Source: Panicum virgatum
Lineage: Eukaryota > Streptophyta > Magnoliopsida > Poales > Poaceae
Direction: 5' to 3'
Length of the DNA: 64,000 nucleotides
Assembly: GCF_016808335.1 (NCBI RefSeq)
Contig: NC_053146.1
Location: forward strand, 9,307,015 to 9,371,014
The translations under genes were made by a program, and so were the position numbers. The notes below the pieces were generated by a model. The model had not been told where the DNA came from. It was given only the letters and a program-made list of their open reading frames with translations, and did no database searches. Position 1 is the first letter of the stretch. Each line of letters begins with the position of its first letter. Below, piece after piece: positions 1-11,917 of the stretch.

Positions 1-1128
1 CATTGTCGTCTTGGTCAGGTTGAACTTTCAACTTTGGCGGTTCAGGAGCTCAATCTAGTTTACTGGGGAAGCAGTTGTGTCGCAAGCAAGATCGCGGATG
101 AGACAACACGGCTAGCCTGATGCATCCCATGCCTTACGTTATTACCCGAACTTCATGCAGAGCATGAACGCATGAGCTAGCAGCTAAAATTTCGACGGAC
201 TTCCCAAACGAAGTCCTCAACTATTTAACACAGCTCTGGGGTTGGGTTCATAGTGTAAAATCCAGTAGTGACACAGTGTCATCATGTAGTGGCATGTGAA
301 AGCCTTAATGTTATCTGAATGCACATTGTATTGTGGCGAGACCATCGCATGTGCACATTATTAGTTCAGTATTGCACAGAAGTCCACCTCTTGCCGTAAA
401 ATTGTCAGGCACGGGAATTGATAACACTGTACTAATGAAGAGTATGACACGGCAGCTGGCATGATGTGGATTGCTGTTGCTGTATGCACATTCATTCAGT
501 CATCCTAGGATTTGCTCGGCTGTTGAGTGTGTAGCTGATATAAGCATGCCCTCTGATATTAGGAGGTGAAGAGTTTCACAGGTCAAATAATGTTGCCATC
601 CCTTTCCATGGCATATTTGAGATTGATTTCTTATTAGCTAAATCTGTGAAATGTATCGTCCCTTGGGGTGAATCCAGAACCGTGTACCAGCAGGATGACA
701 GCATAAATGGGTCTCAGTTCTGACTATGAAAATTTTCTTCTTTAACATGGATGACCAAATCCTGAATTTAAGTATTCAACAATGCAGGTTTTATTCCATT
801 CAAATTTTGTCCATCTGAAACTACTGAAGAAAATGCTGATAGGGAGAAAGAAGGTTGGCAACCACCATAGACTTCATCACCACATCATCCCATGGGCTGA
901 TGAGACCAGTTCCACAAAGTAGAAATTCTTAGCCTTGCAAGAGGTCACGAGTTTTGCAACTTTCAAAAAGAGTGCTGGGTGCGGCGAACTGGTGATTCAG
1001 TAGGAGACCCCATCATATCATGTACAGACCAGCGCGTGCAGTGGGATCGGATGCCCTGACCCCCCCTGCTAAGGCCCTAAAGACCACCCGAACAAGATGA
1101 CTCGGGCAGATCAGGAGATGGATCCTCT
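1..1128. repeat. Low-copy repeat, left part of copy 1
   Basis: No gene is supported here. The stretch from about 720 to 1080 matches 22705-23040 almost base for base, and the start (about 90-130, containing ctgatgcatcccatgcc) matches the block at 22190-22280. It ends in a segment whose intact counterpart is at about 22130-22165, where the Copia insertion is absent. Reading frames are short and not shared between copies, so this looks like a duplicated non-coding or long-dead sequence. Its origin is not recognised. Confidence 0.65.
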
Positions 1129-1607
1129 TGTTGGTGATATGCTCAAGAGCCCATCATCACAATACGGTTTAAAAGCCCAAGAGGATATTGATCCAAGAGG
1201 GATTAGGGTTACTAATGGGCCTATGAGATAGAAGCCCATTAGTACGCCCTATATATATACGAGGGAGGGGCTAGGGGGCGACACAACCCTGTGAGCCGCG
1301 CCACCTCCCTAGCCCCCCCCCTCTCTCGGCCGCCGCCCTTGTCGTGCGTGTGGTGCTAACACACCGATGCCCGGCGTTTCATCCCCGTACGTGTGGACTC
1401 CGTGGAGGCGCTGCTGCGCTGATCGGCTACTGGGATCAAGTACGAGGAGCTCGGTTCGTGGGACGTGATCGACTACTTCTTCTACATCGACGCGCGACTT
1501 CTTCCGCTGCGCTGCGCGTCTAGTGGTAACGATCTATGATCTTCTACTCGCAAGTATCTTGGGTATATGTGGTAGTGATGCTAGCGTAGCCTACCCGTTT
1601 CCCTACA
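1129..1607 (+). repeat. 5' LTR of Copia element
   Basis: It spans 479 bp and runs from TGTTGGTGATATG to TTTCCCTACA. It matches 7976-8164 plus 11616-11917. It is followed by a one-base spacer and the primer-binding site. Compared with the 3' LTR it lacks a 9-bp segment near position 1415. Confidence 0.93.
1250..1258 (+). promoter_or_regulatory. TATA-like box in Copia 5' LTR
   Basis: The sequence CCCTATATATATAC lies about 120 bp into the LTR and is repeated in the 3' LTR. It is the best candidate for the core promoter of the element. Confidence 0.5.
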
Positions 1608-1608
1608 G

Positions 1609-1621
1609 TGGTATCAAAGCC
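1609..1621 (+). other. Primer-binding site (initiator Met tRNA)
   Basis: TGGTATCAAAGCC starts two bases after the LTR end. It differs from the usual plant Copia PBS (TGGTATCAGAGC) by one base. The tRNA assignment comes from knowledge of plant Copia elements. Confidence 0.85.
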
Positions 1622-3043
1622 ATCTTGCGTAGTTTTTGGTCTGGATCATTAGCATATAGGTGATATGTTGTTGTAGTAGATTGGATCTATTACTTTTGCA
1701 TGGTTTGATTAGATCAATTGGTCATAAGGGGTTAAAACTGGAGCGAGTTGATTGCGCGGCATGTGACAAAAAGATTAGTTCGTGTTCTTTCTCTGTTATG
1801 CATACGACATGTCCCTACCGGCTGGAATCACCATCAGGGACTAACTGTGTGCATAGTCAGCAGATTGAACCAGCAGATTGAACCAACAGATTGAAGTCAT
1901 GTGTAGATGCAGTCTTCTCAAGTGCAAAGTTTGCATGGTCAATGTGATTGACCTAGTGAAAATTGAGGCATTATGAATGGCTCGGATTTGAGGTGATGCG
2001 ATCACTCTGATGAGATTTTCATAGGGATTCCATAGATGCGATCTGTGTAATTCCGTGAGGTTTTCAGGGCGCTCGGATGGGACCGCCGTTGCTTTCTCTC
2101 TATAGCGGCTTCCTAAGCGCTACTTTGGTAGAACACGTCGTACGCCTAACTTGTTTTTGCAGGGTGTGATGTGAATGGTATGGCCTCAATGTCATGTGAT
2201 GATGTATGTGATGATTTGTGCGGCCTGCGTGTCGCAAGTTAACACAACCGGGTTGAGGTTGCACCATTATTGTATAATGACCTGCGTGTCGACTTGTGAT
2301 GTTTGAATCCTCATGTAATTATTTCACTAGCTATTAGATGTAGTAGCTTAGTATCTTTTCATGGAGGCTTCAATCATGATGGCGATGATGATCACCACAA
2401 GACAGGACAGATGGCAATGGAGGTCACCTTGGAGCCATGGCGATGGAGCCCATTGTGATGCAAGAGGCCATACTATTCACAATATAATATGATTATATGC
2501 CTGTGAAGTTTATTTTCTTGTCATACTATTCTTTCATGCTTTTACATATGGTGGATGTTTTAATCATGATAGAATAGCTTCCCTCAGAAAAGGTTGAGTT
2601 TTTTATGCCTTTTACCAATAGCTGCACCTATAAATTTTGATCGTTGTGTGGTAGGTTTACCAAAGTAGAGTACCCTCAGCTATCACTTTTGTATAGGGTG
2701 GATGTCGGACATTCATAAGCATAGTATTGGTTTACTCAACAAAGCTATCAAAACAGTTTTGGGCTTTAAGGCATAGGGTTGGGGCCGGGGCATTGGATGC
2801 CACCCAACAAACAAGAGTCGCATAGAGATATGATTAGTAATTTGTTGCTTACCTGTATCACAACTTTTCTAGCCGTGATGCTAAAGCTCACTAGGATTTT
2901 AGTGATTATGGATCTTGAACCACTATATGTCATTAGAGGGAAGATGACTTTGATATAGTAGGTTATTTTTTGTTAAATCAGTTAATGAAAGTCTTTACAT
3001 AAACTTAGTGCTGAAATCTTGCTTTACTTTAATGTTGTAGATC
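1622..3043 (+). other. Untranslated leader of Copia element
   Basis: About 1.4 kb separates the primer-binding site from the gag start. No convincing reading frame is present, and a 73-codon frame at 1660-1881 has no recognisable features. Long leaders of this kind occur in plant Copia elements. Confidence 0.6.
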
Positions 3044-6000
3044 ATGTCTGCCAGTAATAATTCCGCTTTCAATTTGCGTTCTGTTCTTGAGAAAGAAAAG
3101 TTGAATGGAACAAACTTTATTGATTGGTACCGCAACCTGAGAATTGTTCTCAGGCAAGAGAAAAAGGAGTATGTTCTTGAGTAGCCATATCCTGATGATC
3201 TCCCTGACAATGCAACTGCTGCTGATCACAGAGCTTATGAGAAGCACTGCAATGACTCACTTGATGTCAGCTGTCTGATGCTCGCCACCATGTCCCCTGA
3301 TCTGCAGAAGCAGTATGAGCATGCGGATGCTCACACCATGATCGAGGGGCTGCGTGGGATGTTTCAGAACCAAGTTAGGACTAAGAGGTTCAATATCTCA
3401 AAGTCCTTGTTTGCGTGCAAGCTGCCAGAAGGTAGCCCGGTCAGTCCTCATGTGATCAAAATGATTGGTTACATTGAGACTTTGGACAGACTTGGTTCTG
3501 AACTTCACCAAGACTTGGCTACTGATGTTATTCTCCAGTCGCTCCCGGCGAGCTATGAGCCTTTTATCATGAACTTTCAGATGAATGGCTTGGATAAAAC
3601 ATTGAGTGAGTTGCATGGGATGCTAAAGACAGCAGAGGAGAGCATTAAGAAGAATCCTAATCATGTGATGATGATTCAGAAGGGGAACAAAAAGAGGAAG
3701 CGTTGGACGCCTCCTAATCCCAAAGGTAAAGGCAAGCAAAAGAGTTCCAGTGGTGAGTCCCCGGGCTCTAAGCTAAAGCCAGCACCTAAGGCCAAATCTG
3801 GCCCTACTTCTGAGGATGAATGCTTCCACTGTCATAAAAAGGGACATTGGTCTAGGAACTGCAAGAAGTACTTGGAAGAAAAGAAGAAGAAGAAGGGAAG
3901 TGAGACTTCCACTTCATGTATAAATGTTATAGAAATTAATATTGCATTATCTTCCAGTGAATCATGGGTATTTGATACTGGATCGATGATTCACACTTGC
4001 AAATCGTTGCAGGGTCTAAGTGAGACTAGAAGATTTGCAAGAGGCGAGTTGGACGTTCGTGTCGGCAATGGCGCAAAGGTTGCGGTGTTGGCGGTCGGCA
4101 CCTACCACTTGTCTCTACCCTCCGGATTAGTTTTGGAATTAAATAATTGTTATTCCATTCCTGCTTTGAGCAAGAACATTATTTCTTCTTCATGTTTGGA
4201 AGAAGTTGATGATTTTAATATTGTAATAGAGAACAAATGTTGTTCTATTTTTTGCAATGGTATTTTTTATGCTCATTGTCCATTGGTGAATGGATTATAT
4301 GTTCTTAATCTTGAGGATAAATCTGTATGTAACATTAATACTAAGAGGCTTAGACCAAATGATTTGAATCCCACTTTTATTTGGCATTGTCGCTTAGGTC
4401 ATATAAATGAGAAACGCATTGAACAACTCCATAAAGATGGATTGTTAAGCTCATTTGATTTTGAATCATTTGACACATGTGAGTCTTGTTTGATTGGAAA
4501 GATGACCAAAGCGCCTTTCACTGGTCATAGTGAGAGGGCGAGTGACTTGTTGGGACTTGTACATACCGATGGATGTGGACCAATGAGCTCAATAGCCAGA
4601 GGTGGTTTTCAGTACTTTATTACTTTCACTGATGACTTTAGTAGATATGGCTATATCTACTTAATGAGGCACAAATCTGAATCATTTGAAAAGTTCAAAG
4701 AATTTCAGAATGAAGTACAAAATCAATTAGGCAAGACAATTAAATTTCTGCGATCTGATCGTGGAGGAGAATATTTGAGCCTTGAATTTGGTGATCATTT
4801 GAAGCAATGTGGAATTATTCTGCAGCTAACTCCGCCCGGAACGCCTCAATGGAATGGGGTATCCGAACGGAGGAACCGAACCTTGTTGGACATGGTTAGG
4901 TCCATGATGAGCCAAGCTGATATTCCATTGTCATTTTGGGGTTATGCTCTTGAAACTGCTGCGTTTACACTGAATAGGGTTCCAAGTAAGTCTGTTGAGA
5001 AGACACCATATGAGATATGGACTGGGAAGCATCCAGGATTATCTTTTCTCAAAGTTTGGGGATGTGAGGCTTATGTCAAACGTTTGATGTCAGATAAGCT
5101 CACTCCAAAGTCAGACAAATGCTTCTTTGTGGGGTATCCTAGGGAAACCAAAGGATATTATTTTTACAATAAGGCGGAAGGCAAAGTGTTTGTCGCTCGC
5201 AATGGTGTTTTTTTAGAAAAGGAGTTTCTCTCAAAAGGATTTAGTGGGAGCAAGGTGCAACTTGAAGAAATTCAGAAAACACCCGAAACTATTTCAGCAC
5301 CCACTGAAGATCCACGGGATGTGCAAGATGTTGCACAACCCGTAGTTGAAGCACCAGCCCCACGAAGGTCTATAAGGGCACGTCGCGCTACTGACAAGCT
5401 CAACCTCCTTATTACGGAGGAGTGCCACGTATTATTGATGAAAAATGATGAGCCCTTGACCTACAAAGAAGCAATGATGGGACCCGACTCTGACAAATGG
5501 CTTGAAGCCATGGAATCCGAGTTAAAATCCATGCATGATAATCAAGTTTGGAACTTGGTCGATCAAATTGACAGTGTAAGACCTGTCGACCGTAAGTGGA
5601 TTTTTAAGAAAAAATTAGACATGGATGGAAATGTTCACATCTATAAGGCACGATTGGTGGCGAAAGGTTTCCGACAAATTCAAGGTGTTGACTATGAGGA
5701 AACCTTTTCGCCCGTCGCAATGCTAAAGTCTGTTCGAATTCTCCTAGCAATTGCCGCATATTATGACTATGAGATATGGCAAATGGATGTCAAAACCACT
5801 TTCCTTAATGGACATCTAAGTGAGGATGTGTATATGACACAGCCTGAAAGTTTTGTCGATCCTAAAAATGCTGGGAAAATATGTAAGCTTCAGAAGTCCA
5901 TCTATGGATTGAAGCAAGCATCTCGGAGTTGGAATATTCATTTTGATGAAGTAGTCAAAGGGTTTGGCTTCATCAAGAATGAAGATGAGCCTTGTGTTTA

Positions 6001-7024
6001 CAAAAATGCTAGTGGGAGCGCACTTGTGTTTCTGGTCCTATATGTGGATGACATATTACTGATCGGAAATGATATTCCAATGCTTGAAGCCATTAAAACC
6101 TCATTGAAAAAGAGTTTTTCGATGAAGGATTTAGGAGAGGCGGCTTACATTCTGGGTATTAGGATCTATAGAGATAGATCAAAAAGGCTAATTGGATTAA
6201 GCCAAGACACGTACATTGACAAGATATTGAATCGGTTCAATATGCAAGATTCCAAGAAAGGTTTCTTGCCAATGTCAGATGGCATTACTCTAAGCAAGAG
6301 TCAGTGTGCTACGACACCTGATGAGCAAAAGAGGATGAGTACGATTCCTTATGCTTCAGCCATAGGGTCGATCATGTATGCTAAGCTTTGCACGCGCCCA
6401 GATGTTTCCTTTGCTCTAAGTGTTACGAGCAGGTATCAGTCAAATTTCAGTGAAGCTCACTGGACAATTGTAAAGAGTATCCTTAAGTACCTTAGAAGAA
6501 CTAAGGATATGTTCCTAATATTTGGAGGCGAAGATGAGCTCCTTGTAAAGGGTTACACCGATGCTAGTTTTTAAACAGACAAAGATGACTCCAAATCGCA
6601 ATACGGTTTTGTTTTCTGCCTCAATGGTGGGGCAGTTAGCTGGAAGAGTTCCAAGCAAGATACGGTGGCTGATTCGACGACAGAGGCCGAGTATATTGCA
6701 GCTTCCGATGCTGCAAAAGAAGCTGTTTGGATCAGAAAGTTTGTTTCTGACTTGGGTGTTGTTCCTAGTGCATCCAGTCCAGTGGACCTCTATTGTGATA
6801 ATAGTGGTGCCATTGCACTAGCAAAGGAGTCTAGAACAACTAAGAAGTCCAGACATATACTGCAGAAGTATCACCTCATCCGTAACTTTGTTGAGAGAGG
6901 TGATGTGAAGGTTTGCAAGGTGCACATGGATTCAAACGTTGCTGATCCGTTGACGAAGCCTCTCCCACAACCAAAGCATGAGGCGCACATGAGATCTATG
7001 GGTATTAGATACTTACATCAGTAA
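3044..7024 (+). pseudogene. Copia gag-pol polyprotein, two nonsense codons
   Basis: One continuous frame of about 1326 codons runs from ATG 3044 to TAA 7022-7024, interrupted only by TAG at 3182-3184 and TAA at 6572-6574. The order of parts is: gag (3044-3700); a CCHC zinc knuckle CFHCHKKGHWSRNC at 3821-3862; aspartic protease with FDTGS near 3970; a GAG-pre-integrase zinc region (WHCRLGH, 4383 on); integrase with catalytic Asp in HTDG, Asp in RSDRGGEY and Glu in VSERRNRT; reverse transcriptase with YVDDILLIG near 6043; and RNase H with YTDASF before the second stop and [11 protein letters not shown] after it. This is the classical Copia order. The longest uninterrupted frame starts at an internal Met (3278), but the true gag start is almost certainly 3044, since the frame is shared. 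Both stops are compatible with a single C-to-T change in a glutamine codon. The protein cannot be made whole without readthrough. Confidence 0.95.
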
Positions 7025-7963
7025 TTCTAGAGTGCGTGGGAGATTTTTGTGTCATGAGTATGTTTATGTAATGATGAATAATTGTTATTTGTTCCATGGA
7101 TGATTATTTTACATTGATTATCAAGTATATGACTTGTTCGTGAAACTCTTTGTTGACAATGATATGATTCTAAATTATCCCTAGTTTATGTCGTTATGTG
7201 GGACAACAACGACGTTGAGAGTAGCACATGCATTAATTGATGATCATGTTTCATGGATCATGGATATGGAGATATTGGATTAACGATGTGGACACATGTT
7301 GGTGAACATGGTGTTGGATTGACCCACTCCAAGACAATGTTGGGATTGTTATTTTGTATGTGCCATCAGTTGTTCTTGAGTGTTATACCTACTGGATCCT
7401 TAGACCTGAGATCGCCATTGTTTCTCACTGTGTGTAGTGGTGCATCTTGGGGCTGCTAAACGCTACTCCGTAACTGGGTAGTTACAAAAGTAGCTTACAG
7501 GTGTGTCATGAAACATGGAATGGGATGTGAGCGGATCAAGATGGAATTTGCCCCTCCTAGATAACGGGAGAGATATCTCTGGGCCCCTCGAGATAGTTGG
7601 ATTTGAAAGTGCATGGCCATACCAAAGTGATTAAAGAGTTAATCATTATGACTAAAGGTTAGTTATTAATAGAATCCACTATTAGATCGAGAGAATGGTC
7701 GAGCTATCACAAAGGTGGCACGCATCTCGCCTTGAGCTTGACTGGTATCGTGTGGCAAAGGGATCGATGTATGAGTATATCTAAGGTTCGGCCGATATGA
7801 TCTTTATGTGTATTTGTGAGTCACTATGCCCTGCTAGGTGCCGCTATTGACTTGTGATTCGGAAATGATTTCCGATCACGACCACCTACACATGAACCTA
7901 ACGGGTCACACACTTAAGGGGTTTGGAATGTTGGAAAGCTTGCCTGTATGATTGTCTCTAGTG
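7025..7963 (+). other. 3' untranslated region of Copia element
   Basis: About 940 bp lies between the end of RNase H and the purine tract. There is no supported coding sequence, and the short frame at 7253-7459 is not convincing. The region contains no obvious tandem repeats. Confidence 0.6.
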
Positions 7964-7975
7964 CAAGTGGGAGAT
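7964..7975 (+). other. Polypurine tract of Copia element
   Basis: AAGTGGGAGAT immediately precedes the TGTTGG start of the 3' LTR, the expected position for plus-strand priming. Confidence 0.8.
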
Positions 7976-8164
7976 TGTTGGTGATATGCCCAAGATCCCA
8001 TCATCACAATATGGTTTAAAGGCCCAAGAGGATATTGATCCAAGAGGGATTAGGGTTACTAATGGGCCTATGAGATAGAAGCCCATTAGTACGCCCTATA
8101 TATATACGAGTGAGGGGCTAGGGGGCGAAACAACCCTGTGAGCCGCGCCACCTCCCTAGCCGCC
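7976..8164 (+). repeat. 3' LTR of Copia element, first part
   Basis: It matches the first 189 bases of the 5' LTR with a handful of substitutions. It stops at the 5-bp sequence CCGCC (8160-8164), which is duplicated at the far side of the nested insertion. Confidence 0.93.
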
Positions 8165-11100
8165 TGTAACACCTGGTTTATAAAAGGACATAAACCGAGC
8201 AATCATATACGTGCCACGATCAAGTCACACGTATATACAACAGAATGAATAGTATATCACAGCACATATCACGTAAAAAGATATAATAAAGCGGATACGA
8301 ATGTTATTTATTACATTAATGACAAAAATGTCTGATACAGCGGAAGCGAAGTACAAATACGGTAAAAACTCTCCGAAGCTGAGCAGGGCGCCACAGGGAC
8401 ATCGACTGGGAGACGAACGCCTAGAAGTCCTCGTAGTCCTAGTAGCGCTGAGCGAACTCCCTCATGTCGGCAGGAACTGAGCAGCAGTAGCGTAGCCAAG
8501 AGGAAAAAAGTAGAGAAGAGGCAAGAGTGAGTACACAACTTGTACTCAACAAGTATAACACAAACTATGAGGCTCTAGGTTGGCTGACTGACTGCATTAG
8601 CTTTTAAGTATTGGCAAATTTTTATTAAAGCTATTTACTACGAGTTTGATGAATTACCATAAATCCAGTTACATAGTAATTAATCAAAATTAAACATGAT
8701 ACTACTGAGAACCAAACCGAAACCAAGCCACCCGGGGAAACCTGCCTCGCCGAAGGAAGATAACCCCACTAATCAAAAGGAGGATCTGGGCCGCTCATGA
8801 CCGTGAGCACGGCTAGTATACCAGTTTTACACTCTGCAGAGGTTGCACATCTTTACCCACAAGTCGTGAGCTACGCTAGTTGTTCATCACACTTCCTTAG
8901 GTGAGATGACTAGCAAACTCACTACGAGGCCTTTACAAATAATCTCGTTGGTAAGGAGTAACCGCGAGGGTGGATCGGCGACTATGGAGCAGGTCTAGTG
9001 GGCGTCAAGACACAGGTACGCAGACCAAGCACAGAAGAGGCCACTCAGTACGAGGGCCATAGAAGCTTACCGCCCCTGCCCCGCAGGTAAGTTACTCCAA
9101 ACCAAAAAGACCTAATTATTACGCCAAGACCGTCCCATTCCAGTCTTGTGGTAGTGTTGTTGTCCCAGGTTGTCGCTCTATGAACCGGTCCTTGGGGAGA
9201 GTGGCCAACCCAGCAGTAAGCACCGTGCTGGCCCCCTAAACCAAGTTTCTAACAAAACATATTTTAACGAGACGTGAGCCACCCAAGCACGGAGCACAGA
9301 GGGCCACTCCCAGAATTAAGTTGCATAAACCATTAATCAAATTAATTAAAAAGGACCAAGTGTGTTATAGCGCGGCACCTAGCACAACTAACCAAAATGC
9401 AACCCAAAGGATATATATAAAGGATATAAGGTGGCTAGGAAATCCTTATAGGCATACAGTATTAAAATGCAGTATGACAATGTATTTAAAAGTGATAGGT
9501 TGTTCATGTTATACTTGCCTTCCTCGTACTGCTCCTGCTACTGCTCAAACTGGTCAGAAGACGGCTGCTCCGGGTACTGGTACTGGGGCTCCTCAACTGG
9601 ATCAGCGTCTACTCACGAACACATGGCCAAAACAAGGCACAACAATAAGCATACAAGCAAACACTAACAAAAACTAAGAAACAGTACATCAATATATAGA
9701 AACAGCACACTAAATTAGTCTAAAACTATTCTACGCATTACAACGATCGCATGGATATAAAGAACGCCTAAAACGGAGCTAAAACGCAAAATCTATGCCT
9801 AAAACAAGTTCCAGGGACCTATTTGTAAGAAAACTGGAGTTCCAGGGGGTTTCTGGGCAAAACCGGGGACTAAAACGTAATTAAACCTTAGCTGCAGGGG
9901 TTAGCGCGCAAAACTGCCAAGGGTGGACTGCGGGTTCTAATTTGGGAAAGCTCAGGGGCTTAAGTGTTAAAAACTGGGCCTCAGTGTAATTACTTTTACA
10001 CTGGCCGGGATGGCGGGTTGATTTCAAATAAGAACAAGGGCTTTTGTGCAAGAGTAGAGGCGCTGACCGTTTTTTGGTCTTGTTGACCTTGGGCCGATCA
10101 GATCGCAGCCGTCGGATGCCAATCCAGTGATTCAAGACGCGAGGCGAGGCTGCGGTGGTGTGGGTCGCTGGTGCTGGGCTCCGTGACCGGGGGGGTGGGG
10201 CTCGCCGGCGCTCGGGAAATCCGGCGATCCAGGCAGGATGCGCGTGGCAAAAGGAGCGCCATCGGCTTGCTTACCTAGGTGTGCGGCTCCGCGCGTGGTT
10301 GGATGCCTCAGGAAGGCAGCGGCCCCTCGGATCTACGGCGGCGGGTGAAGCAACGGCGTCGGGTCACCGGCGTGCTGCGGGAGCGGGGTTCCGGTCCCGG
10401 CTGACCTCGGTTTTGGTGTCGGGTAGCACGCACGAGACAAGGCCAAACTTCTCACGGCTCAGAGCGGTCTAGCTACGGCGTTGGCGCAGGGCCGCGGCAC
10501 GGCGGAGCGGCCTGGCAACAGTGAGGCGGGGCGGGGCTACGCTGGTGAGCAATTCTCCCCGGATAGCGAGGGCGCACATGGAAAAAGAAGCGCGAACAGT
10601 TTCCTTACCTTGGTTTGCGGCTTCGCGAGCGTGTGGTCATCGCAGAGGGGCAGCAGGGCCCCGGGTCCATGGTGGCGTGGCGGAGCTCCAGCTCCGGGGT
10701 GGCGTAGCACGGAGAAGACGGCCCCAAGCCCCAATTGGTGAGCACTGCTGCGCAAGGCTCGCAACGGTGGGGCTCAGGAGCTTACCGAGGTGGCTGTGTG
10801 ATAGGCCTCGGCGGTGGAACGGCGGGTCTGTGTTGGCGCAGAGGCACGGCGTGGAGGGGTACGGCGGAGCGGGGTGGAGGCGGCTCTAGGGTTTGGGTGG
10901 GGTGTAGAAGGAAGATAGGATGCGGGGGGGGGGGGGGAGGCCAGTGGCGTGTTTAAAGGGGGAGGCCAGGCCTCGCCGTGCGGAACACCGCGGAATCACC
11001 GCGAGATTTGCGGGAGGCGTTGTTGCGCTGCGCGGAGACGACGGAGAAGAAAAGGGTGACAGGTGGGCCAGGGCTGCAGCGAGACAGGGGAGAGCGGGCA

Positions 11101-11610
11101 AACGCGCGGCGCGGACGCAGAGGCTGACAGGAGGGCCTACCTTGTCAGTCGGGAACGCATGCGCGCGGGCGCGGCTGAGCAGCGGAGGGAGAGCGGAAGG
11201 GAAACGGGCCGCGGGAAAAGGTTTGCTGGGCTGAGCGCGGAAAGGAGGTCGCGGCTGGGCCTGGCGCGGGTGTTGGGCCGCCGGGTTGAGTTGTTGGGCT
11301 GGGTTGGTTAGGTTAGGTTTGGGTTTGAGTTTGGGATTTTGGTTTCTAATTCCTATTTCCTATTTCAAACTAACTCAACCAAATCTATTTGAATTCAAAC
11401 AAAATTTGAATTCAACAACCTTATGCACACAAGCAAAAAAAAATGCTCCAACATGATGCAACAATAAAATTTAACCTTAGACAAAATTTTAATTACCGGA
11501 GGAACAAAAATTAGATTAAAATGCAAGTCTAAACACAATAAACCTTAGAAATTTAATTAAAGCCAATTAAATTTATTAGAAAATGCTGAAATTTAAATTA
11601 GGGTGTTACA
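8165..11610 (-). mobile_element. Solo LTR, about 3.4 kb, of a long-LTR Gypsy-like element
   Basis: The termini are perfect inverted repeats, TGTAACACC at 8165 and GGTGTTACA at 11602-11610. The insertion is flanked by a 5-bp target duplication CCGCC (8160-8164 and 11611-11615). No retrotransposon protein can be found in its 3446 bp, so it behaves as a single LTR left by recombination. On the minus strand it begins TGTAACACCCTAATTT and has a GC-rich promoter-like region with a TTTAAA box around 10960, which favours minus orientation. The long LTR and this start resemble Tekay/Del-type or Athila-type Gypsy LTRs; the lineage is an inference. It holds a run of 12 or more G residues at about 10924. 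GC-rich frames at 10155-11311 are overlapping in several frames and are not genes. Confidence 0.85.
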
Positions 11611-11917
11611 CCGCCGCCCCCCTCTCTCGGCCGCTGCCCTTGCTATGCGTGCGGTGCTAGCACACCGACGCCCGGCGTTTCATCTCTGTACGTGTGGACT
11701 CCGTGGAGATGCTGCTGCGATTGTTGCGCTGATCGGCTACTGGGATCAAGTACGAGGAGCTCGGTTCGTGGGACGTGATTGACTACTTCCTCTACATCGA
11801 CGCGCGACTTCTTCCGCTGCGCTGCGCGTCTAGTGGTAACAATCTATGATCTTCTACTAGCAAGTATCTTGGGTATATGCGATAGTGATGCTAGCGTAGC
11901 CTACCCGTTTCCCTACA
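11611..11917 (+). repeat. 3' LTR of Copia element, second part
   Basis: It starts with the duplicated CCGCC and continues the LTR from CCCCCCTCTCTCGGCC to its end TTTCCCTACA. The 5-bp target duplication CCTCT of the whole Copia element follows directly. Confidence 0.93.

Larger units (their letters stand above)
1129..11917 (+). mobile_element. Copia LTR retrotransposon, nearly complete, with nested insertion in 3' LTR
   Basis: The element begins TGTTGG and ends CCCTACA, and is flanked by a perfect 5-bp target duplication CCTCT (1124-1128 and 11918-11922). It has two LTRs of about 480-490 bp, a primer-binding site complementary to initiator methionine tRNA, a single gag-pol frame in Copia order (gag, protease, integrase, reverse transcriptase, RNase H) and a purine tract before the 3' LTR. 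The 3' LTR is split by a 3446-bp insertion at 8165-11610. An empty paralogous site at about 22150 confirms the insertion point. Two nonsense codons make the coding region defective, but otherwise it is well preserved. The LTRs differ by scattered substitutions and a 9-bp indel, suggesting moderate rather than very recent age. Confidence 0.95.

Noticed and set aside
10155..11311. Several GC-rich open frames on both strands
   Set aside because: They lie inside the solo LTR, overlap in many frames and have the composition of a GC-rich LTR promoter, with no recognisable domain.
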